Source: Bacteroidota bacterium
GTDB taxonomy: Bacteria; Bacteroidota; Bacteroidia; AKYH767-A; OLB10
Length of the DNA: 10,083 bases
Direction of reading: 5' to 3'
NCBI GenBank assembly: GCA_016717325.1
Contig: JADKFV010000052.1
Location: 1 to 10,083, forward strand
Each line of letters begins with the position of its first letter. Position 1 is the stretch's first letter. Made by a program: the position numbers and the translations under genes. This document shows positions 4,959 to 10,083 of the stretch, in pieces. A model generated the notes under the pieces. That model was not told the DNA's origin, made no database searches, and saw nothing but the letters and a program-made list of their open reading frames with translations.

Positions 4959-6182
4959 CGGGTGTACCAACCCACTGCAACGTATCACAAGGACTCCCCA
5001 ATAGCCGCCCCAACCCATAATTAGGATTATTCGGCAACCCATAATACGTGCGCTTGCCACCGAGGTAAAAAGAGAAGGGTGTATAATTACACGCTGCACC
5101 TAATGCATTAGGATTATTTATTACACTCAAGTTTTCGTTTATATAATTGCGCATGCTATCGGGGTAAGGATAACTAAACACAAAAGGATTATCTCAACCC
5201 TTGAAAATATTTTTCCCATCAGGTGCAAGTCTAACTGCACCATTAACTTTAGGATACAAAATTGTTTCAAGCGTATCTGAGCTTGAAGGTATATTAGGAG
5301 CAAACAAATTTAACTGTAATAAATAGATTGTATCCACCTTGTAAATTCCATTTGTGGAAACATAAAACACACTATCATTAGGCGAATAAGCCCCTTCCCA
5401 AAAAAGCGTATCTGTGGGTAAAGTAGCCTCAGCAAAAATATTTTTGTTTAATGAAATGACTCCCGTGCATCTATCAAAATTAAACTCTGACATATAACCT
5501 GCGGCATTAAAATTCATAAAGCGAGTACCATCGCTATTGAAAACCATTTTTTGAAAACCAGCATCAGTAGCATCATTAAAATTTTGAATAGTAGGTGTAT
5601 AAATACTATCGGGTGTAACCAAATACACAAAAAAGCGATTGTAATGATTTGGTGCGTTTGGGCTATAATATTTATTTACAATCCACCAATCGCGGCCATT
5701 ACCATGCTTTATGGCTTGTATGCAATCTGCACTTGTTTCATTATTTATTTTTATGTTTTGAGCAACCACAGCCCCCATTCCACCATTTAGACTCATATCA
5801 ACCAATGTATAATAACAACCTTGGTTGTATGGTTTATGTGTGCCAACGCTAAAAACGTAAAATTGGTTTGAGTGGTTTGGTCTTGGTATAGTTGCCAATT
5901 CGTTATACCATGAACCGCCACTAATAAAATTGCAACCTTGTATTATTTGGTGTTGTGTATTAAAAATACGGGTGTTCCAATCTGTATTTAAGTAACCTAA
6001 TACAGCACTATACAGAATCAAGGCCATCCATTGCTGAAGAAATCGGGAGTGGATTTTGAATATTACTAAAATCAATCCCTGCAGAATCCCCAAAAATCCA
6101 AATTGAATTTTGGTTTTGAGAATTTGAAATAGTTGAGAATAAAAAAACTATAAAAATGGAAATGACTAATTTTTTCATGGTA

Positions 6183-6221
6183 AAAAAAAAATAAAAGGGA
6201 ATGATGTGGATCATTCCCTTT
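6183..6221 (-). terminator. Strong intrinsic terminator between the two T9SS genes
   Basis: AAAGGGAATGAT (6194-6205) and ATCATTCCCTTT (6210-6221) form a perfect 12-bp stem with a GTGG loop. Read on the minus strand the stem is followed by TTATTTTTTTTTT, a strong U tract. It ends transcription of the large gene to the right. The T tract stops only a few bases before the ATG (6178) of the next gene, so that gene's promoter must lie within or upstream of the hairpin. Confidence 0.88.
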
Positions 6222-6480
6222 AATAAAGTATTTTAAAATTACTAATTTTTCAATTTTACTTTCGCCTTGTGCATTAACTAATTTGGCAAAATAAATACCA
6301 TCGGCAAATTGATTGAGGAATATTGTAACTTCTTTTTTGCTTTAACGGCAATTCTATTGTTTGAATTAAGGGAACTCATTGCATTTTTGCAAAAATTAAT
6401 TTTGTGCCATTTTCAAATTCTGTGGTTGATATTATTATTTACAGTATTTTTAGCTGGATTAGGATAGAATTTTATTTGCA
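6222..6480 (-). other. T9SS type A C-terminal sorting domain of the large protein
   Basis: The domain opens with LQIKFYPNPAKNTVNNNI, the YPNPA.N signature of type A sorting domains, then continues in other frames as FENGTKLIFAK, NRIAVKAKKEVTIFLNQFAD and GIYFAKLVNAQGESKIEKLV then ILK. The GIYFAKLV..GE....KLVI pattern is the usual end. No stop follows directly in that frame; one extra A after ILK would give a TAA at 6220-6222, inside the terminator stem. The domain directs the protein through the T9SS translocon and is then cleaved. Confidence 0.85.
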
Positions 6481-6499
6481 ATGTTTCATTTTGCAAGGC

Positions 6500-7120
6500 A
6501 GTAAATGTTGGTTTTCTGCGCAATGGCGGAAGCACATCTTCAACATTTACATGTAGCATTGCCCTTGCAATATACTGCCTCACCACCATAAAATGGGTGT
6601 TGCATGGCAATATTCATAACAAGTGGAATAGTATCAGAATCGGCATCCAAGGCTGGGTCGTAACCTATTGCAAGCAATGTTCCCATAAATATTTTGTTTT
6701 TGGTCTATAGCATTTTGGTCTTGCATGCTTGCAAGTTTTGTGAGGCTAATTGTTTGGCATTAGCAAGTAATAATGTTTTGGCATCTTCAAATTTGCCAAT
6801 ATTAGTTTCAGTTATACTATCATACTCGGCTTGGTATTTGGCATCGGATGCTGTGCCAAGATATAATATGGTAGAATCTTCTGTTGCCAAAACATAAAAG
6901 TAGTTTTATCACTATTTGCATATTCGAGCGAATCGTAATCGGTGATGCTACTATCACCAATTGCTGCACCAAACAAAGCATTGCGACCGGCCTCACTCAT
7001 AAGTGGCTCGGGTTGCGTGCAAAGCCCAAGTATGGAGCCAACTTGAATAGGTTGAAAATAAATTATTGAAAATGGCTGTGGATTAGGATTATCGATAGCA
7101 CCAACAAAATTCCAAAACAT
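6500..7120 (-). other. Conserved pre-sorting block (helical, uncharacterised) of the large protein
   Basis: After frame repair the order is FWNFVGAIDNPNPQPF, then LCTQPEPLMSEAGRNALFGA, AIGDSSITDYDSLEYANSDK, then ATEDSTILYLGTASDAKYQ, EYDSITETNIGKFEDAKTLL, LLAIGYDPALDADSDTIPLV and MNIAMQHPFYGGEAVYIARA, ML. From memory, large beta-helix T9SS proteins of Bacteroidota share this arrangement: a C-rich PLM segment, a helical stretch, then a 'GG.AVY.AR.ML' helix just before the sorting domain. It is not part of the beta-helix or the sorting domain, and I know of no assigned function. Confidence 0.6.
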
Positions 7121-7129
7121 TAGGTTAGT

Positions 7130-8600
7130 TTGGGTAAAGTTACCATCAATGTGGTTTGTTGCTACATTATTATCCCACCTATTGTACCATGAAACTCGAG
7201 TAGTGCCTTGGTCGGTTGGTTTGTTATTTACACTATAATGTCAAAATAACTCCATTGTAACACCTTTCCATAAGGTTTGCAATAGAAAGTACTCTTGCTG
7301 CAATCATCAAATATATCTATACCAGCTCCTATATGTTTAATGATGTTTTCTTGCAAGTTACAAGCAAAGCTGCCTTGTACCCGTACACCCTGCAATTGGG
7401 GCAGTTGTGCTAAAGTAACTGTGCCAGCCCAATCAATAGTGTTGGCTACAATGCTTGTGCCTGTTGCGTTCTGTACCCATATACACGGTGTGCTATGCTG
7501 TTGTGTGTAGTAGTATAGGTATTCAAATCACTTGTTGTTATATCCGTGTGATAGGTGTTGTAATTTACAACAGCGTTGGTGTTAATTGACATGTATGACC
7601 TATTGCCACATTATAAATTTGATTACTTGGTTATAGTGTAAATTTTAGTTTTGAGGTATAAATTATTTTTCAAAACGTATAAAGCTTCGTCATCGTACTT
7701 TGCAAAATCGTAAGGCAAGTTTTTGTTAAAGGTGTTTAAGGTAACAGTAACAGTTGCACCCGCATTATCAAACAACATAATACCATTATTGGTACGGTTA
7801 ATAGCATTGCCTTTTATAGTTACATCGGTACATTTTTGTTTGCTTATACCTACAGTGCTTCGGTTGGCAGCAAGGGGGTTTATTACATTATTTTCAATCA
7901 ATATTTTGCCGGCATTATTTACAATAATATTATGCTTCCAATTTATAAAAGTATTTTTATCGTTGGCATTTGCACTGCCACCTATTTTGCGTATAGTGCT
8001 TATTGTGGGCTTTCCATCTATGTATATTGCCTCGCCCACGTGTTTAAATTATTTGGTATCCATTCAAATTGATTATTTATAATTTCTACATTACTGTTGG
8101 TTACAAGATTGCTTTGCTTGCATTTTGAAAAGTGTTTTATTTAAGCACTATTTCCAATCGTAAGGCCATCAACAGCCGATATGTTGAAATATGATACGGT
8201 TTGTTGCCCATTATATGGAGCTTTAGTAATTTGCCCACCGGTACATTTAAACGTGCAACCTGTAATGGAAGATGTACAAAATTTGCCGCAAGAAATGAGA
8301 ACCCAATATAATTATGGTCGAATGTAGAATTGGTTGCTGTTAGTTTTCCGTTACTTCCTCCATTATTTGCAACAATATTTTTTGCATCATCAATACTACT
8401 ATTCTCAATTTTTACTGTACCACCATTGTTTATAATCCTTGCCACATATCTCCACAGGCAAAACAGGCTTGCTCCATTAATTATGTTTAATGTTTGGCCT
8501 TGGCCTACTGAAATCGTAACGGTTGGGTCCGTGATACCAATATTGGCACCATCGATAGATTTACAATCAGTACCGCAAACAACTGGACCAGAAGGAGCCG
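7130..8600 (-). other. Right-handed parallel beta-helix region of the large protein
   Basis: Short repeating strands with N ladders are visible: GQTLNIINGASLF, ACGDMWQG, IINNGGTVKIENSSIDDAKN, LTATNSTFDHNYIGFSF, TIGNSA, NVEIINNQFEW, NIIVNNAGKILIENNVINPL, TDVTIKGNAINRTNNGIML, VTVTLNTFNKN, TSIVANTIDWAGTVTLAQL, RVQGSFACNLQENIIKHIGA and TLWKGVTMEL. The rungs follow the PbH1 pattern (I.nn.f..n..gI.l). The region spans at least 15 turns. The pair of opposite shifts around ACGDMWQG restores the frame within about 30 bp, which fits two homopolymer miscalls. Confidence 0.75.
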
Positions 8601-10083
8601 CTTTTGGTTATAGACGTGGAACTGCTAAAGTCTGCTTGAGTAATTTGATTTACGGTACCTTGTGGCAAATCTAATATCCAACCTCCTAACCCTCGCAGGC
8701 AAGCATAAACAGATTCGTTGCACCGAGCGACCATTTGTTGACATGGCTATTACTGCTTTGTTGTGCATGAAATTAGAAACATCGGTCCATGAATTTGCGT
8801 TTATGTTGCCGTTAGATGGGTCATAAGTTGCACGGTATATATGTGATGAAACTATTGCAGGTGGTTCGTAACGCATTGCTGCAACATAAATCACATTTAA
8901 ATGTTCGTTTACTTCAATGGCCGTGATTCCGCCATCTGTTGCATCGCCTTCATCGTAGTTTAAGTTTTGAAAAATAAAATGACCCCGTATTATTAATAGC
9001 CGTGATAGTACATAGGGGGTTAATTATGTTGCTATCGTAAACTTCATTACAGATTGGAGGTTGCTAAATTAATTGAATTGGGCGCGGTTCCACAAAGCAC
9101 TTTAAATTTTGTGCCATTATCATAGTAATACAATTTCAATATTCTTGGCGATAAATCGGCATTATTAATAACAACATCCGAACAATCTTCAGTCCACGTT
9201 GTTGCATTAATATTTGTAAATCTATAAAATTTTGTAACATTTCCACTTTCAATAATGGCAAAGAATTTATTTCCATCTTTCGATACCACAAAATCGCGCA
9301 CTTCATAATTGTTTGCCAATGGTGGGACTTCATATTCAATGTATTGGGCGTCCATACACTGCCTTGTAAACACCTGATTCTTTTTCTATGATTTAGAGTT
9401 ATTAAATCGTTAGACAGTAAATACTTTTGAGAAGAGAGACCATTTTGGTGAACATAATTTTAACCGGATCTCCTCCGAAGTATTTGGTCACCAAGATTGA
9501 AAAATGTTTGTTTGGTTTTGTTTACTTGCATTACATGTCCGTTACCAACATTGGTTGCAAACCCTTCGCCAATGCCAATATAAACATTTTGGTCTGCTGC
9601 ATCCACTTTGTTGTTTTGTAATAAACCACCAATCAGTTTTTGGAATATTACTATTGGTTCCGGTGTAAGTAATTGTGTAAGGTGTTGCAGGATTTTCAAT
9701 ATCGTAAAACCCATTAACACCATCGTCCGATTTAAAAAACTAACCTGTCGGCCTGACCAATCCATATTTCGTTATCAGTTTGCCGGATATATTGTTTTGT
9801 TAGCAGTGTTTACATAACCTCGGTGTTTGGTATTCGCGGGAAATCAAGGATTGAAAGATGCTCTGTACTAGTATATACTTGTTGCCATTTACAGTGCCGG
9901 TATTATTTATTATTAGGTCTTTGGTAGCAAAAATATTTCCCGATACGCCAACAATCAATCGATTGTCGGGTAGAGTAACATACCACTTCTATTACTGCAG
10001 GGCCTTGTTGTATTCCATCCGTAATCGTTGTTAATCATATTTGTGCTTTGGCGCTCAAGTACGAACCCAATCACCTTTAGGTC
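8600..10083 (-). other. N-terminal propeller-like region of the large protein
   Basis: Readable pieces include DGIQQGPAVIEVV, GVSGNIFATKDLIINNTGTV, WIGQAGRLVFKSDDGVNGFY, DAADQNVYIGIGEGFATNVG, NNYEVRDFVVSKDGNKFFAI, NVTKFYRFTNINATTWTEDC, GDATDGGITAIEVNEHLNVI, YVAAMRYEPPAIVSSHIYRA and GGWILDLPQGTVNQITQADF. Alternation of 'nvyig', 'DGnkffa' and 'W.dvs' strands resembles a sensor-like or YVTN-type propeller, with a motif near VVCGTDCKSIDGANIGITD leading into the helix. The fold is inferred from pattern only. Confidence 0.55.

Larger units (their letters stand above)
4648..6178 (-). pseudogene. Secreted beta-propeller-like protein with T9SS type A sorting domain, frame broken as written
   Basis: One gene of about 500 codons appears as three open pieces (6178-6008, about 6050-5194, 5181-4648). 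It starts with signal peptide MKKLVISIFIVFLFSTISNSQ at 6178, then IWIFGDSAGIDFSN and FNTQHQIIQG, an opening common to a family of Bacteroidota secreted proteins. Repeats with PDSIYTP, FNSDGTRFMNF and APDGK suggest a WD/YVTN-like propeller. The segment LSVINNPNALGAACNY..PFSFYLGGKRTYYGLPNNPNY is the conserved late part. The C-terminus, ITIYDATGKVKF...LDVDCSGWASGLYVVHLQ..KFVKE, is a T9SS sorting domain, removed on export across the outer membrane. A shift occurs near 6010-6040. The in-frame TGA at 5194-5196 disappears if one A is removed from the AAAAAT run and one added in GATAATCC, giving DGKIFSRVEINPFVF. The sorting domain carries palindromic inserts. Substrate and role are unknown. Confidence 0.85.
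6222..10083 (-). pseudogene. Large secreted beta-helix protein with T9SS sorting domain, multiply frameshifted, 5' end outside the window
   Basis: The whole interval reads as one protein if the frame is switched at about a dozen places; open pieces are 9765-9460, 9373-9047, 8894-8625, 8445-8137, 8039-7623, 7120-6812, 6890-6705 and 6610-6413. From N to C it has a propeller-like region (to about 8650), a right-handed parallel beta-helix (about 8600-7150), a conserved pre-sorting block (7120-6500) and a T9SS sorting domain (6480-6222). Such proteins are exported by T9SS and anchored or released at the cell surface; a function in adhesion or binding is inference. Several shifts can be repaired by one base in a homopolymer: TTTT for TTT before GCCTGTGGAG, GGATT for GGAATT just after, and six A for seven in AVKAKKEV. 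The start, signal peptide and promoter lie right of the window. Confidence 0.82.

Noticed and set aside
4556..5020. 154-residue plus-strand ORF
   Set aside because: It is antisense to the T9SS sorting-domain gene, whose minus-strand protein has clear family motifs. Its PPKTPKPPTLRSGQ stretch is the palindromic insert read backwards.
5194..5196. UGA recoding (Trp or selenocysteine) or readthrough
   Set aside because: Nearby genes use TGG for Trp and ordinary stops, and no SECIS-like hairpin is evident. Two homopolymer corrections remove the stop and improve family agreement.
7295..7510. 71-residue plus-strand ORF, and other plus-strand ORFs at 5551-5852, 7723-8082, 8330-8674 and 9427-9817
   Set aside because: All are antisense to recognisable propeller or beta-helix segments on the minus strand.

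Overview
The window looks like a piece of a Bacteroidota chromosome, probably from an uncultured or metagenome-derived member. It is AT-rich, has TAnnTTTG-type -7 promoter motifs, lacks obvious Shine-Dalgarno sequences, and carries two genes for secreted proteins with type IX secretion (T9SS) C-terminal sorting domains.

Layout. Positions 1-519 are non-coding repeat DNA: an AT-rich degenerate repeat, a short stretch resembling a widespread dispersed repeat, and eight head-to-tail copies of a 35-bp unit that stop just before the end of ffh. ffh (520-1848, minus) is intact and encodes the signal recognition particle GTPase. Divergent from it are a GNAT acetyltransferase (1974-2381, plus) and, 9 bp later, a secreted YafK-type L,D-transpeptidase-family gene. 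That gene is cut in two by a 1.3-kb insertion. Its first 190 codons and catalytic His/Cys lie at 2391-2960, and its last 69 codons lie at 4304-4513. Between them is an IS3-family element (orfA/orfB on the minus strand, A6G slippery heptamer, recognisable DDE residues, imperfect terminal inverted repeats, an exact 8-bp flanking duplication). The element also contains an unexplained structured, terminator-ended block near 3021-3126.

The right half (4648-10083) is all minus strand and encodes two exported T9SS cargo proteins. The first (4648-6178) is a beta-propeller-like protein whose sorting domain contains an in-frame palindromic DNA insert. The second (about 6222 to beyond 10083) is a large protein with, from N to C, a propeller-like region, a right-handed parallel beta-helix, a conserved pre-sorting block and a YPNPA-type sorting domain. 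A 12-bp-stem terminator separates the two genes.

State of the genes. From about 3000 to the right edge nearly every gene is broken by one-base shifts, while the protein-level signal continues in another frame. Every site I examined closely can be repaired by adding or removing one base in a short homopolymer. This suggests many breaks are sequencing or assembly indels rather than decay, although the split transpeptidase gene is a real structural interruption.
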